22,195 nt of DNA from a virus. Where the stretch lies: positions 1 to 22,195 of the IMG/VR virus record IMGVR_UViG_3300025853_000748; one strand, 5' to 3'. The stretch's first letter is position 1, and each line of letters starts with the position of its first letter. The position numbers and the translations under genes were made by a program. Positions 14,301 to 21,477 of this stretch are shown here, in pieces. The notes beneath the pieces were generated by a model. The model was given only the letters and a program-made list of their open reading frames with translations. It had not been told where the DNA came from and searched no databases.

Positions 14301-15797
14301 AAAGCCTAATCTTTTCGCTAAACCGTTGTACAAGTAAAGACCGCCTGTCTCCACTGCCTCTTCAAACATGTCCAGTGTTAAACGAGACGCTCCGCCGAAT
14401 ACGTTACGTAAGGTAGTGACTGGCTGAGAAGTCATAATAGATCGACGGACACGCTCAAACTTGTTGCCCAAGTCCCTCGCCGTACTTCTTACTACTGCCT
14501 CCTGTCCTACAGCATTCGCTAGATTTAAATCCGCTCCAGTTACTTCAGTTGCTTTAGCTCCGTTCTTAACAGCTTCCTGCAATTGCTTTTTAAGCAAAAG
14601 TATGTCTGTTGCAGACTTTCCAGCAATTGTCTGTTGCGCCTTGAGTAATCTTGCCGCCTGAGATACGTTAGCCTGATAAATTAGTGCTATTTGAGATTGC
14701 GTTAAATTGTATTTCTCCATTGTTTTTACATACATATCCAATGGAATATCGCCATTTGCAATAGCAAGCGATAGGTCAGCAGTTATTCTGTTTCCGGGGT
14801 TCCTAGGAATGATTTCTTTCATCTCTAGTATGGCCGCTGTCATCTTATCAATATCGCCCTGCTCTAAACGAACCTCAAACCCTTCAGGTAAATCAATCCC
14901 ACTATCCTCTAGTGCCTCAACTTGTAACGATTTACCTTCCTTAACTAGCTCTGGGTCTAGGGGCTTGAGTCGTACAGCCTTTCCTGTTTCTGGGTCTATC
15001 GTTAATGCTTCAAGCTCAGCTAACGTCTCCTCAACCTCTAAAACGGATTTAGAGTCTGCACTCTTTGCTTTTTCAATTGTCTCTCTAGCTTGGACTTTAG
15101 CTTCGGCATCTCTTTTAGCAAATGCGGCTTCACCCTGCTGTTTCAGCAAAGTTGCATCAGCTTCTTTTGCGCCTAACCGAAGTGCATTAACACCGCCAAG
15201 GGCAACTCCGGGAAGTGCGGACAGTCCTGCTGTAAGAGCAACTTCAGTGCCACTAAACTCCCTTTCAGGGTCTAGCTCCATCCGTGTGCCTTGCTGTGCC
15301 ACACTTTGACCAGCACCAATAGCACCCTCCACGAGAGCACCTTGAAGTGCCCCCCTGAGCGTTCTACGCACGATTGCTTTAGTTGCCTGCTGTCCTGCAA
15401 CAGACACAGCTTTACCAGCGCCGCCTGTCAATAGTCCAAGAATCGTCGATGGGGCAGACGCAATACCAACACCGTAATCAACAATCTTCTCACCGAGATC
15501 TTCCATGCTTATCTCTGACTTGTCATACACATCAAACAGACGGGCCATTTCAGCCTTACTCTCTTCATCTGCTTCCTGCGCATACATCAGGTCACTCACA
15601 GTGTCTAATTCATTGACATCGTGATAACGCATCCGCTTGGCGAACTCGTCGTAGATTTCCTCTGGGTCAGTTAGGTCTACATCTCCTTCAGTGCTCTTAT
15701 ACAAATAGTTCGCGGCATCATTCAGAAAATCCTCATCTGCTTTCAAGTTCTCAGCGGTAATGTCTTCTGGGTCAAGATAGTTGTAAGCTTTTTTCAT
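11331..15797 (-). CDS. Very large virion protein, probable internal/DNA-ejection protein
   Basis: A 1488-residue protein, the largest in the window and last in the late block. Residues about 105-210 are rich in glycine, alanine and hydrophobics (STILGLLTGGAGKAVSVAG, then similar stretches), as in podovirus internal proteins that enter the cell envelope. Residues about 210-260 look coiled-coil. The middle is helical with aromatic-rich segments such as PFPRFVINQIQFMYEHAP. A glycine-pair motif occurs at 1099-1113 and a half copy at the C-terminus (FKKGGLMSRK). No lytic transglycosylase motif is seen. It is comparable in size and position to T7 gp16, but I see no clear sequence link. The region after 1115 may be a separate domain of unknown role. 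The start lies two bases after the upstream stop. Confidence 0.8.
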   Translation of the reverse strand: MKKAYNYLDPEDITAENLKADEDFLNDAANYLYKSTEGDVDLTDPEEIYDEFAKRMRYHDVNELDTVSDLMYAQEADEESKAEMARLFDVYDKSEISMEDLGEKIVDYGVGIASAPSTILGLLTGGAGKAVSVAGQQATKAIVRRTLRGALQGALVEGAIGAGQSVAQQGTRMELDPEREFSGTEVALTAGLSALPGVALGGVNALRLGAKEADATLLKQQGEAAFAKRDAEAKVQARETIEKAKSADSKSVLEVEETLAELEALTIDPETGKAVRLKPLDPELVKEGKSLQVEALEDSGIDLPEGFEVRLEQGDIDKMTAAILEMKEIIPRNPGNRITADLSLAIANGDIPLDMYVKTMEKYNLTQSQIALIYQANVSQAARLLKAQQTIAGKSATDILLLKKQLQEAVKNGAKATEVTGADLNLANAVGQEAVVRSTARDLGNKFERVRRSIMTSQPVTTLRNVFGGASRLTLDMFEEAVETGGLYLYNGLAKRLGFKQAEAKRSFLNSADVGKYIVDTPEADLIVNLFKNRDAEGFDRFFGNFIDSAVAGTKSGGQPEGAVSKMLTTVGNGLNILNRMSDNFFKKATFAGELSRLVKANYGENLTDLIREGRFNEINPKLFNEAMDKSLEMVYQKTPKGEGFFAKQARNYLDVDKQYGFITGLLIPFPRFVINQIQFMYEHAPVLGMIQAEKLGGGGKVAGRTLAKRISQQVSGAGMLGIFYALRGTQDPGTLWYNVETEHGTLDLRPMIGPMNLELYIADYILKLRTGQPTPDLVGITQDMVQTAIGSPMRAGTGLQLVNELLPSMLAELDSEGASGGKFSLAFEQKVGKVAGDYLNTFTFPLPISVARDLYSLTDEQLRLIPETGDEVDWWDIALARAGRSLGPIRGMLADIGDYLGIDYEDNKEDPRYSLMRSTPAKKVDPLRTATTGFNISENANEVEKEANRLQVRPYEIYRRFKFGPADVRIRELVASELPQKMSGFIRGEEYKRKSNENKRKFFKEKAREIVTGISSNILEELGNAIELFVERNPDVTEDMIKEEFGYTINDIMQYRYETEISKDNRAALESEIGKPTEDSNFSEYLLEGQNKSTQELASGGLVQSFDEGGVVVGKTRAGQPIYDSGVDDQTKQMVELGLDIAPVTGEIRSAQAAVEDFEEGNYGMAALGAIGALPLLGIPARSVAKVVKNVDNFTEFFTPITLKGRKGDKQAVPSEPVMRETAEATKDIDPKLARAKASDAPSILPAPGRFFDPDSKDFKPKLLKMAENSNVDVDLTFGNYLVPGREAVDVSNKTFNNLFVSPRTSFKRSNDQNAAVAKANIYDGPELSVDEMKANYVANTGKKANDARVIRTNLVQPEKFKIATESGERFLDHPIVAVQQMSGKHPGNPDHSAPHFYTLDAQFKGPVRMDRATAVDKKGKAPQPNLRPATVGGPEDIQLGNVVGEIRIGTNKHKLYDYVEVDGTKSAPEGFEEIPAFKKGGLMSRK

Positions 15798-15799
15798 AT

Positions 15800-17020
15800 T
15801 TACAGCACCATTGCCGTTGCATCAGCTTCCGCTTTTTTCACGTCGTATCCGTAGACCTGAATAAGAATATTTTTTATTATGCTGATGCGATCCTTTCTAG
15901 ATTTTCCCTGTTTAGCTTGAAACTGAGTCATAGTGGGTTTGGGAATTAAAGTACTGATTATATGATGTTGTTTAGGATCGGTTGGTACATTTGATGGAGT
16001 TGCTTGAGTAACTGCAGGAGTCTGAGCACCTGTTACTTTAGGAGCACCTGTTGCCAACGTCGAGCCTTTAGGATCTGACAGACCCTCTAGGCCAACTGCT
16101 TCTTTGTAAAATAGATTATCTTTGGAAGTTCCTTCTTCGATAGCCTTGTTGTTAAGCATATTGACATAAGACAGAGCGAAGTTACGAATTGTTGTTGGGT
16201 CTACCTGTTTGTCTTCGCCAGTAACAGGCTTAAAGCTGGAAATCCATGCCTGATACGCGCCTTCCATATCTTGTTTTAGCTTTGTGTTTGCGGCCGCTCT
16301 CTTGTCAGCAAATCTAAATGTTCCATCTGTATTTTGAGTAAGGTTAGTTCCTGCGAAATCAGCAAAAGCCTCTGTAAATGAAGACCTGTATCCTTTATCA
16401 TCTGTCCTGCTGATAGGCTCAAATGCGCCTCTCTTTTTGCTAGCTGTCAAATCTACAGTGGCACCCATTGACGATGGCACGTCACCTTCATACCCACCCT
16501 TCTCAGGAATGTACGCAGACTTAGTGGATTCTACTGTACTCTTATCCCCCAAGCTAACCTCACGGCCAAACACACCTGTCTTGAATCCTTCCGGTCCAAC
16601 ATAAACAGGAGCTTTTGTTTTTACGTATGCTCCACTATCAATATAGTCGATGATATCAAACCCAGTGATAGGTTCCTGCGCTTCTGCCAGTCGAACCAAT
16701 CCTTTATAGTCATCTAACTGTTGGAAATCTCTAGCATCTTTTGCATTGGCTACAAAGTCTTTGACAGCCAAGTCACCACGATCTAAAAGAACCTTAACCT
16801 GTGTATCATCCAAGCCTATGGTATCTTTTAGATACATTGCCTGTTCTTTTTTGTTTCGTATCTCTTCTTCGTACTTAGGCTTGTAGTCTTTAGCTTCTTC
16901 ACGAAAATCTTCCATTGCCTTCTTGAGAAGGTCCATTCCAATCTTGGCTGACTCTTCCTCAATCTTCTGTGCTTGGGTGGCAAACCCAGCGGCGAATGCT
17001 CTAAAATCTAATGCTGGCAT
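15800..17020 (-). CDS. Virion-associated protein of unknown function
   Basis: A 406-residue protein. Its ATG overlaps the preceding stop (TAATG). The first 90 residues form a long charged helix (KIEEESAKIGMDLLKKAMEDF and on), the middle is mixed, and residues about 320-355 are a threonine/proline/alanine-rich linker (GAPKVTGAQTPAVTQATPS) before a small basic C-terminal domain. No family is recognised. Its place directly before the 1488-aa protein and after other structural genes suggests a partner internal core or ejection protein, as T7 gp14-gp15-gp16 are adjacent. That role is inferred from order only. Confidence 0.7.
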   Translation of the reverse strand: MPALDFRAFAAGFATQAQKIEEESAKIGMDLLKKAMEDFREEAKDYKPKYEEEIRNKKEQAMYLKDTIGLDDTQVKVLLDRGDLAVKDFVANAKDARDFQQLDDYKGLVRLAEAQEPITGFDIIDYIDSGAYVKTKAPVYVGPEGFKTGVFGREVSLGDKSTVESTKSAYIPEKGGYEGDVPSSMGATVDLTASKKRGAFEPISRTDDKGYRSSFTEAFADFAGTNLTQNTDGTFRFADKRAAANTKLKQDMEGAYQAWISSFKPVTGEDKQVDPTTIRNFALSYVNMLNNKAIEEGTSKDNLFYKEAVGLEGLSDPKGSTLATGAPKVTGAQTPAVTQATPSNVPTDPKQHHIISTLIPKPTMTQFQAKQGKSRKDRISIIKNILIQVYGYDVKKAEADATAMVL

Positions 17021-17550
17021 TACATTGCACTCCTTGGAGCCATTAACCCGCGAGGCGGTGGTGATGCTTCATCCATGCCCTCTTCTTCTTGTGGGGCAAC
17101 CTCTTGTTCTTCAGGCATTGGCTCTTCATCCATGCCCTCTTCTTCTTTAAGACTCTTCATGACTTGATTGATGATGTCCTGCTTAGTACCCGGCTCATCG
17201 TCTGTGCGCTCATTACCTACAACGTAATCAATCTCAGCCATCTCAGCCATAGTGATCATTGTCTCTACCAGTACGGGAGCTACAAGCAATCCAACATCTA
17301 AGGTGTGCTTACCTTCCATTGTATTGCCGGTAATTAAAAGATCAGCAATAGAGGTCAAAGGAATGCCCGTTTGAATCTGACCAAGCAACATACGAGAGGT
17401 AGTCTTATCTGAGAAGATAGGAGCGTACAGAGCTACTGCTTCATCCACAGTAGACACCTGTGATGGTCTACGCCATGGGCGAGACTTAGGTTCTGCAGTC
17501 AAAGACATGCCCGCTACTGGGGCATCAAGAAAGTTTTCTGGGGTTGCCAT
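17020..17550 (-). CDS. Conserved-looking marine-phage virion protein, unknown role
   Basis: A 176-residue protein joined to both neighbours by TAATG overlaps. Residues 1-115 look like a folded domain, with PVAGMSLTAEPKSRPWRRPSQ near the start, then GIPLTSIADLL, MEGKHTLDVG and LLVAPVLVETM. I recall similar small structural proteins from marine phages but no proven role. Residues from about 130 on are an acidic, methionine- and proline-rich tail containing EEEGMDE twice. The acidic tail could act like a scaffold or chaperone segment or be a recent expansion. Confidence 0.7.
   Translation of the reverse strand: MATPENFLDAPVAGMSLTAEPKSRPWRRPSQVSTVDEAVALYAPIFSDKTTSRMLLGQIQTGIPLTSIADLLITGNTMEGKHTLDVGLLVAPVLVETMITMAEMAEIDYVVGNERTDDEPGTKQDIINQVMKSLKEEEGMDEEPMPEEQEVAPQEEEGMDEASPPPRGLMAPRSAM
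17067..17147. repeat. Direct repeat of 24 bases inside the 176-aa gene
   Basis: The same 24-base string (starting CTTCATCCATGCCC on the + strand) occurs at 17067-17090 and 17124-17147. The 57-base period keeps frame and duplicates EEEGMDE in the acidic tail. Confidence 0.85.
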
Positions 17551-17759
17551 TATGCATTCCTATATTCACGAATTGACTGAACTATCTCAGCCACTTTATC
17601 TAGTTCTGAATACTTAGTTTTAGATGGGGTTGCGCTTGTTCTCTTCATGCGAGCACCTAGCCCACTGGCAGTTTCCTGCTTCTTAGGTGTTGCCATGCTT
17701 TCTTTTTGTTGCATGTAAGATAAAAAGCCGTTGTACGTTTGCGATATTCTTCTAGACAT
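17550..17759 (-). CDS. Small basic protein of unknown function
   Basis: A 69-residue protein starting at ATG 17759 (MSRRISQTYNG); a TTG two codons upstream is less likely. It is rich in lysine, arginine, serine and threonine in the first two thirds (KKQETASGLGARMKRTSATPSK) and ends with a helix (ELDKVAEIVQSIREY). No family is recognised. Lying between two structural genes with tight spacing, it is probably a minor virion or assembly protein; DNA contact is possible from the charge. Confidence 0.65.
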   Translation of the reverse strand: MSRRISQTYNGFLSYMQQKESMATPKKQETASGLGARMKRTSATPSKTKYSELDKVAEIVQSIREYRNA

Positions 17760-17768
17760 CTTCAATAC

Positions 17769-19796
17769 CTATTTCATAAACTTCGTTAAGAATCCGGCAC
17801 TACCACCCGTACCAAACAATGCGGTAGCGGCGAATGAGCCTAGTGCAGAACTTGTAGACGCATCAGCGGCGGCATCAGCGGCACTTAACTCAGCATCTGC
17901 TAAGATACGTTGCTGTGCTAGCTTATTAATACGATCCAATTCGTTCTGCCCACCCTGCCATGCATATTCCATTTCATCTTCGTATGCCTGCCACAGGTTA
18001 GCGTAAGCCTGCTCGCTGACACCCAACACAGCTTGAGCATTAAATGCGTTAGCTTCGTTGATAGCGGCAGTGTTAGCAGTTGCAATTTCTCTACGCCATG
18101 TAGCATTAGACTGTGCAATAACTAATTGATTTTGCGCATTAAACTGATCACGTTGATTCTGTAGCTCAGAGTTAAACTTCTTCACTGCAGTACCTTGCTC
18201 AATGTTAAACTGCTCCATGGCGTTGCTCTGTGTCGCATTAAACTGAGACACTTGAGAATTTAAATTAGCGAAGAACTGTGTAGTCTGATTCTCTGAGGTA
18301 GCATTGAACTGCCTAGCCGCATTCTCAGCCGCTTGATCAGATAACAAAGCCTGAACACGAGACTGCGCATCAAACATGACAGATTGCTGATCGTTAGATA
18401 GGTTAGCCATATCCATCTGCAAGAATGACTGAGCATTCTGTACAGATGCTTGCTGACGGTTATTTAAGTTGGTCAATTCAAGCTGAGAGATCTGAGCAAT
18501 GTTAGCCATCTGTACAGCCTGACGATTAGTCAAGTTATTCAGATCGACTGTTTGAGCCATACGAGCATTCTCAAGTGCAATCTGTTGCTCAGCATTGAAA
18601 TTAAGATTGGCAATGTCAGAGATACGTGATGCATTCTGAACACGAGCTTGGAAGTTCTGATCAAACTCTTGTCCAATAAACTGGGCACGTTGTTGTGCAG
18701 AAAGCATTGCACGTTGCTGTCTGTTAGAGAGATTCTGCATTTCAAACTGAGACTGCGTCTGAGCATCCATCTGGGCGATGGGGAGTGCAGACTCCATAGC
18801 CGCTTGAATGATAGCCTGACCAGCCATAGATGAGGCAGATAAACCACGCTGTGCCATTATTGCAGTTGCATTACGCATCGCCCCCGCCGCCCATGGAGGT
18901 GTCTGCCCGTCTTCAAAGTCAGCCATTAGGTTAGCTAACTGACCTTGTACAGTAGCTTCAGGTGTAGGCTGTGCTTGTGCCGCTTCTACCTGTTCAGCAA
19001 ACTGTGCCGCTACTGTGGCATCAGCAGGTGCAGTTACTAGTTCTTCGGCGGATAAAGTACGGGCATTCGGTGCTGTCACACGAACCGCTTGATCAATCTG
19101 TGCGGCTTGTTGATTTGCAACCTCAGTAGATGTAGGTACAGTTGACTGAGCGACAGCAGGTGCTGAGACTGTCCCAATGGCAGGTGCAGTTGCAGGCACT
19201 TGTCCTGATGCTATCATTGCCTGATACTGTTGTGGGGTAGGGGTAATAGGTGCCTGCGCTTGGGCAGTGGTAGCTTGATCAGGAGCGGCAACAGTAGGTG
19301 CAGTACCGACCTGTGTGCCTGCAGGTGATACAGCTTGCTGTGTACCGAACTCAACACCCTGAGCTAATTGCTGAGCACCCGGTGGTAATCCCGGCTGGAA
19401 CATCTGTGTAGCACTGTACTCAGGAATGCTAGGAAACTGTGTTTCGTATGTAAGGTTACCTTCAGCATCAGTGACTGGGTTACCGTCTACGTCAAGAACC
19501 TGTTGCTGTACAGGATTGCCTTCAGCATCTAGCTTAGGACCGAAAGGTGTCATCTGTGGTACTGCCGCACCTACAGTTGGGGCACCAACACCTTCAGATG
19601 TTTGTACTACACCACCTTCCTGTAGCTTCTTGACGTAGCCACCGGCATTCATCTTCATCATTTTAGCTTTAGCTTCAAGACCGGCATAAGCACGTTGAGC
19701 ACCGGGACTGCTCGCCAAAAACTCATTGAACTTGTCCATCGGACCTTGATAGCCTAACTTATTAGCTATGCGTTCCATTTGGCCTTGATTAAACAT
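17769..19796 (-). CDS. Repetitive alanine/glutamine/asparagine-rich virion protein
   Basis: A 675-residue protein. Residues 1-65 are a short domain ending in a paired glycine motif (AGGYVKKLQEGGVV at 51-64). Residues 65-285 are a low-complexity A/P/Q/T region. From about 340 to 590 the chain is a long predicted helix with strict repeats: NL-x-N-x-Q at 355, 421, 443 and 465 (multiples of 22), then xFN at 496, 518, 529, 540, 551 and 584 (multiples of 11). The end is glycine/alanine-rich and hydrophobic (SSALGSFAATALFGTGGSAGF). An 11-residue period fits a slightly right-handed coiled coil or a membrane-lying amphipathic helix. An internal ejection protein or elongated tail component is inferred. 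It follows the endolysin gene by one base. Confidence 0.75.
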   Translation of the reverse strand: MFNQGQMERIANKLGYQGPMDKFNEFLASSPGAQRAYAGLEAKAKMMKMNAGGYVKKLQEGGVVQTSEGVGAPTVGAAVPQMTPFGPKLDAEGNPVQQQVLDVDGNPVTDAEGNLTYETQFPSIPEYSATQMFQPGLPPGAQQLAQGVEFGTQQAVSPAGTQVGTAPTVAAPDQATTAQAQAPITPTPQQYQAMIASGQVPATAPAIGTVSAPAVAQSTVPTSTEVANQQAAQIDQAVRVTAPNARTLSAEELVTAPADATVAAQFAEQVEAAQAQPTPEATVQGQLANLMADFEDGQTPPWAAGAMRNATAIMAQRGLSASSMAGQAIIQAAMESALPIAQMDAQTQSQFEMQNLSNRQQRAMLSAQQRAQFIGQEFDQNFQARVQNASRISDIANLNFNAEQQIALENARMAQTVDLNNLTNRQAVQMANIAQISQLELTNLNNRQQASVQNAQSFLQMDMANLSNDQQSVMFDAQSRVQALLSDQAAENAARQFNATSENQTTQFFANLNSQVSQFNATQSNAMEQFNIEQGTAVKKFNSELQNQRDQFNAQNQLVIAQSNATWRREIATANTAAINEANAFNAQAVLGVSEQAYANLWQAYEDEMEYAWQGGQNELDRINKLAQQRILADAELSAADAAADASTSSALGSFAATALFGTGGSAGFLTKFMK

Positions 19797-19797
19797 T

Positions 19798-20292
19798 TTA
19801 GATTAGCTCCATTGCCTTAGCACGTGTCTCTTCAATTCTACGTTCCCATCCTTTGCCGAATGTGTCGTAGATAGAGAGAGCACGAATAAATCCTTGACGC
19901 TGTTCAGTGACAGCATTAATGACATCTTCTTCACTGGTATTTTTTACAGTAGTCCACACAGCATTGAGAGAAGCAGGTCCAATGACCCCATCACCGTTTG
20001 CGATTCCACAGACGGATTGGAGAGCTTTTGATGCACGTGAGATTCCTGAATTGACAGCATAGTCCATGACAACACAAGCAACACCAACAGGAAGATCATC
20101 ACCTTTGATACGATCCCAGTAGTCACGTTTGTAAAGATCAGCCGCATCATCTTCAGTTAACTCAGCAATGTCCACATCTGGGTAAGCACGTTTAGAAATG
20201 CCATACTTAGTTTCCCCACCGGGATCAGATGGATGATTGACATAGCCACCTTCGTGGACAAGAATCATTTTAACTACAGAAGAGAAACTCAT
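19798..20292 (-). CDS. Endolysin, glycoside hydrolase family 108 muramidase
   Basis: A 164-residue peptidoglycan hydrolase. The GH108 signature is HEGGYVNHPSDPGGETKYGIS, with E14 the expected catalytic acid, and the second half matches the small peptidoglycan-binding domain usually joined to it (VVMDYAVNSGISRASKALQ and GVIGPASLNAV). It cuts the glycan backbone of the host wall at lysis. There is no signal peptide or SAR anchor, so it needs the holin at 20303-20671, encoded ten bases upstream, to reach the periplasm. AAGGA near 20295-20300 precedes the start. Length is normal for the family. Confidence 0.93.
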   Translation of the reverse strand: MSFSSVVKMILVHEGGYVNHPSDPGGETKYGISKRAYPDVDIAELTEDDAADLYKRDYWDRIKGDDLPVGVACVVMDYAVNSGISRASKALQSVCGIANGDGVIGPASLNAVWTTVKNTSEEDVINAVTEQRQGFIRALSIYDTFGKGWERRIEETRAKAMELI

Positions 20293-20302
20293 ATTCCTTA
20301 CC

Positions 20303-20671
20303 TTACTTTTTGTTCTTTGCGGATGTGACAGACTCTGCTAAGCCACCGCCGAAGTAGAAACCGACGATCATCAACATGATTTCACCAATCCAGAAGTCCC
20401 CAATAATCTGCTTCACAGCATCAATGTCACCTTCACCTGCGAGTGTCATCGCAAGCACTAATACGAACATACTGAGGAACACTGCTGTGAACATGAGAGC
20501 AATGTACCGCTGAGCAATTTTAAAAGGGGCATACGCATTCATAAGGTCAATTTTGGCTTTAGACTTAGCGGCAATAGCCTCTTCATCTGATGTGTGCATA
20601 TCGTCAATCAGATCCATGCCTTTCTTGATGACATCACCACTACCTAATATTTTACCTAGGATGCCGATCAT
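20303..20671 (-). CDS. Holin of the 3TM / gene-transfer-agent type
   Basis: A 122-residue membrane protein. An N-terminal amphipathic part (MIGILGKILGSGDVIKKGMD) is followed by two clear membrane segments at about 58-78 and 94-111 and a short charged tail. The APFKIAQRYIALMF entry to the first segment and GFYFGGGLAESV after the second are like the holin-of-3TMs family. It should form the lesions that release the endolysin. The ATG overlaps the previous stop (ATGA). The family match is by pattern; only two strong membrane spans are visible. Confidence 0.75.
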   Translation of the reverse strand: MIGILGKILGSGDVIKKGMDLIDDMHTSDEEAIAAKSKAKIDLMNAYAPFKIAQRYIALMFTAVFLSMFVLVLAMTLAGEGDIDAVKQIIGDFWIGEIMLMIVGFYFGGGLAESVTSAKNKK

Positions 20672-20850
20672 ATACCTTCTCCAAAGAAGTCAGTTTTCAC
20701 ACAGACAGCTTCGTAGTTAACTTTAGGCTCTGGGAACTGTTTTAGGATTACCTCACGTGCTTCAAAGCAAGTTGCCATGTCCACGAATGGGCCATTAGGC
20801 TTTACGTAAAATTGATTTGCTTTTAGTAGGATTGTAAATAACATCCACAT
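20668..20850 (-). CDS. Small protein with hydrophobic N-terminus in the lysis cluster
   Basis: A 60-residue protein. ATG 20850 follows AAGGGGGG (20857-20864), so longer frames are rejected. It begins MWMLFTILLKANQFYV, a short hydrophobic stretch that may be a signal or membrane anchor, and has two cysteines (ATCFEAR, EAVCVKTD) that could pair outside the cytoplasm. No family is recognised. Adjacent to the holin and endolysin, it may be a lysis accessory such as a spanin component or antiholin, but no lipobox or clear spanin feature is seen. Confidence 0.65.
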   Translation of the reverse strand: MWMLFTILLKANQFYVKPNGPFVDMATCFEAREVILKQFPEPKVNYEAVCVKTDFFGEGI

Positions 20851-20852
20851 AG

Positions 20853-21302
20853 TTAGCCCCCCTTTGTAGTTATAAGCCAATATAAGATGTAACCAAATAA
20901 GCCAACAGCAGAAAGGGCGGCAATGGTAACAACAATGCCAGTAGTCCATTCTTTAATTTGTTTGCGTTTACGTGCCTTGGCCTGCTCGATACGTTTGCGT
21001 TCATTTTCTTTGAGTTGTTTCCGGTTGGCGATAAATTTTTGATAGTCGTCCCAAAGACCGGCACGACCACTGTAGATAAATAATTGTTTAATCTCAGCTT
21101 CATGCCGATTAATTTTTTCAAGGGCAAAGAAAGCTTCCATATCACCGTGTTTTGCTTTTCTTTCAATCGTTTCTTTTGCGTCAGCAAGTTTAGTGAGTTG
21201 TGGACCTAGTTCACCGACAGAGTGAATATGACCTGCAAACTCTTTGATAGCACCGATAGCATCGTTGGCTATTTTTACTGCGGCTATCGCTTCAAAGATC
21301 AT
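20853..21302 (-). CDS. Coiled-coil protein with C-terminal membrane anchor
   Basis: A 149-residue protein starting at ATG 21302, which shares a base with the upstream stop (TAATG). Residues 1-30 are amphipathic, 40-115 are a charged helix with LFIYSGRAGLWDDYQKF in the middle and a very basic stretch (KARKRKQIKEW) just before a single membrane segment at about 120-144. The basic side should stay in the cytoplasm. That tail-anchored form is opposite to an Rz inner-membrane spanin, so a spanin role is unlikely. It may regulate or assist the holin. I recall similar proteins in T7-like marine phages without known function. Confidence 0.7.
   Translation of the reverse strand: MIFEAIAAVKIANDAIGAIKEFAGHIHSVGELGPQLTKLADAKETIERKAKHGDMEAFFALEKINRHEAEIKQLFIYSGRAGLWDDYQKFIANRKQLKENERKRIEQAKARKRKQIKEWTTGIVVTIAALSAVGLFGYILYWLITTKGG
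20869..20896 (-). promoter_or_regulatory. Possible promoter P4 inside the lysis cluster
   Basis: On the - strand TTGGTT (20896-20891), 16 bases, TATAAC (20874-20869). The -10 box, the following T and the spacing equal P1-P3, but the -35 box matches only four of six. It would give the 60-aa, holin and endolysin genes an extra start with almost no leader. Confidence 0.25.
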
Positions 21303-21475
21303 TAAATTTGCACCAGTAGAGCAACGACTGCGCACACAATGGCTAGGGTTGATCCCATAATCATTGCTTCTAATCTCCACATACGTTTGTCAAGACTGTC
21401 GAGTCTGGTCTGTACAGATTCGTATCTTAGCAAACATTCAGCCTCGTGCTTTTCAAGTTGCGATTGTGTGTCCAC
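21302..21475 (-). CDS. 57-residue coiled-coil/membrane protein, XhlA-like layout
   Basis: A short gene with a GTG start at 21475, preceded by GAGG about eight bases upstream and beginning just after the TAA of the 190-aa gene. The first 37 residues are a charged helix (QSQLEKHEAECLLRYES, then RLDSLDKRMWRLEAM) and the last 19 are one membrane span (GSTLAIVCAVVALLVQI). This helix-plus-C-terminal-span plan resembles hemolysin XhlA-type phage proteins that help holins. The stop shares a base with the next ATG. Together these features make it a confident gene despite its length. Confidence 0.75.
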   Translation of the reverse strand: MDTQSQLEKHEAECLLRYESVQTRLDSLDKRMWRLEAMIMGSTLAIVCAVVALLVQI

Positions 21476-21477
21476 TG

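Noticed and set aside
14707-15309. A 200-codon + strand frame opposite the 1488-aa gene
   Set aside because: Its serine/alanine-rich product is what antisense of this charged helical region gives. It has no ribosome site and no neighbours on that strand.
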